Source of the DNA: Caldithrix sp. | Lineage (GTDB): Bacteria; Zhuqueibacterota; Zhuqueibacteria; Oceanimicrobiales; Oceanimicrobiaceae | Length of the DNA stretch: 5,840 nucleotides | Direction of reading: 5' to 3' | Assembly (NCBI GenBank): GCA_004357015.1 | Contig: SMXE01000136.1 | Location: forward strand, 1-5,840 | Shown: in pieces, positions 5,379 to 5,840 of the stretch | How positions within the stretch are numbered: the first letter of the stretch is position 1 | Layout: every line of letters begins with the position of its first letter | Notes under the pieces: model-generated | The model's database searches: none | What the model saw: the letters and a program-made list of their open reading frames with translations, nothing else | Told to the model about the DNA's origin: nothing | Position numbers and translations under genes: made by a program

Positions 5379-5774
5379 ATGCGACTGGTCGTGGACTCTG
5401 TAATTATCGCAGTCATCACAAATGAAAGACATAAACAAGCATTGGTCGAACTAACCAAAGGCGCCGAACTTGTGGCTCCCCATGCACTACACTGGGAAAT
5501 AGGGAATGCTTTCTCTGCACTGTTTAAACGAAAACGAGTTGACCTTCAGCAAGCTATCGACGCTGTTCAATATTATAAAACGATTCCAATCCGTTTCTGC
5601 GATGTCCAATTGGATTTTGCGCTTGAAATCGCAAATGAATTGAACATATACGCATACGATGCCTATTTCATTGGTTGTGCCTCAAAATACAGCGGAACGT
5701 TAGCTTCATTGGATCATAAGCTGATAGATGCTGCTGAAAGTTTTGGAATCAAAATATTAGAGGTCTCCAAATGA
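5379..5774 (+). CDS. vapC: PIN-domain toxin (VapC-like) of a type II toxin-antitoxin module
   Basis: A 131-residue single PIN domain, the usual length of VapC-type toxins, which are Mg-dependent endoribonucleases that cut tRNA, rRNA or mRNA. The acidic metal-binding quartet is complete: Asp6 in MRLVVDSVII, Glu40 in HWEIGNAF, Asp94 in YAYDAYFIG and Asp112 in LASLDHKLID. The last two have the typical spacing and the D-A-Y-F-I/L-D-x-x-L pattern. The ATG at 5379 has AGGGG (5368-5372) six bases upstream. Its TGA (5772-5774) overlaps the ATG of the following antitoxin gene as ATGA, so the two are translationally coupled. Here the toxin comes first, opposite to the classical vapBC order. Base composition is much more AT-rich than in the permease gene, consistent with horizontal gain. 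The domain assignment is secure; cytoplasmic RNA cleavage and its target are inferred from the family. Confidence 0.93.
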   Translation: MRLVVDSVIIAVITNERHKQALVELTKGAELVAPHALHWEIGNAFSALFKRKRVDLQQAIDAVQYYKTIPIRFCDVQLDFALEIANELNIYAYDAYFIGCASKYSGTLASLDHKLIDAAESFGIKILEVSK

Positions 5775-5840
5775 CAGTTTATACATTTTCTCAAGCTCGC
5801 CAAAACTTTGCCTCAATACTTGACCAGGCCCGCAAAGAAG
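5771..5840 (+). CDS. Phd/YefM-family antitoxin, N-terminal part (runs off the window)
   Basis: Only the first 23 codons are present, starting MTVYTFSQARQNFASILDQA. This matches the start of Phd/YefM-fold antitoxins, where 'S-x-A-R-x-N-F/L-x-x-L/V-L-D-x-A' forms the first strand and helix of the DNA-binding dimer. The missing C-terminal part would be the segment that wraps and blocks the toxin. The start ATG overlaps the toxin stop by ATGA, and GAGG at about 5760-5763 is a ribosome-binding site about seven bases away. It presumably neutralises the upstream PIN toxin and represses the operon through the palindrome at 5352-5363. Confidence 0.85.
   Translation, partial: MTVYTFSQARQNFASILDQARKE

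Noticed and set aside
4824..5438. 204-codon minus-strand frame overlapping the permease 5' end and the toxin 5' end
   Set aside because: Different frame from the permease, with Arg/His/Ala/Gly-rich shadow composition, spanning two real genes and their promoters.

Overview
The window looks like chromosomal DNA of a Gram-negative bacterium, most likely a proteobacterium or a relative. It carries two lipoproteins with classical lipoboxes, a Sec-exported DUF547 protein, a YccF-family membrane protein and purple-bacterial-style Shine-Dalgarno sites. I cannot name a genus. Most of it is moderately GC-rich (39 of 60 bases G/C in a sample of the permease gene, 4081-4140). The right end is clearly more AT-rich (21 of 60 in 5401-5460), which suggests a separately acquired module there.

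Layout from left to right. 1-324: downstream of the first intact gene, minus strand. It holds only a short open stretch whose C-terminal sequence is unmistakably the second half of a Rieske [2Fe-2S] domain, but the first ligand box is missing or ruined, so I read it as a decayed remnant. 325-1122 (-): carbon-nitrogen hydrolase of the nitrilase superfamily with a complete Glu-Lys-Cys triad. 1123-1255: divergent promoter region. 1256-2026 (+): exported DUF547 protein. 2109-2489 (-): YccF-type membrane protein, convergent with the DUF547 gene. 2513-2543: a strong intrinsic terminator for the lipoprotein genes, whose loop and U-tract also seem to contain the yccF promoter. 2590-3069 and 3153-3638 (-): two tandem paralogous SnoaL-like lipoproteins, about 60% identical. 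3639-3835: their promoter region, with a perfect seven-copy GGTTATT tandem repeat. 3836-5170 (-): NCS2 purine permease with a TTG start. 5171-5378: divergent intergenic region. 5379-5774 (+): PIN-domain (VapC-like) toxin, overlapping by ATGA the start of a Phd/YefM antitoxin that runs off the right edge.

Functional links: the two lipoproteins probably form one transcription unit (repeat, promoter, lipoprotein B, lipoprotein A, terminator). The toxin and antitoxin form a translationally coupled pair in the unusual toxin-first order, with a 12-bp palindrome on the -10 element as candidate operator. The nitrilase homologue, DUF547 gene and permease show no shared pathway beyond general nitrogen-compound metabolism (amide hydrolysis and purine uptake), and that link is only inference. 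I see no wholly new system; the points most worth checking are the toxin-first TA module, the heptamer array ahead of the duplicated lipoproteins, the terminator/promoter overlap and the Rieske remnant.
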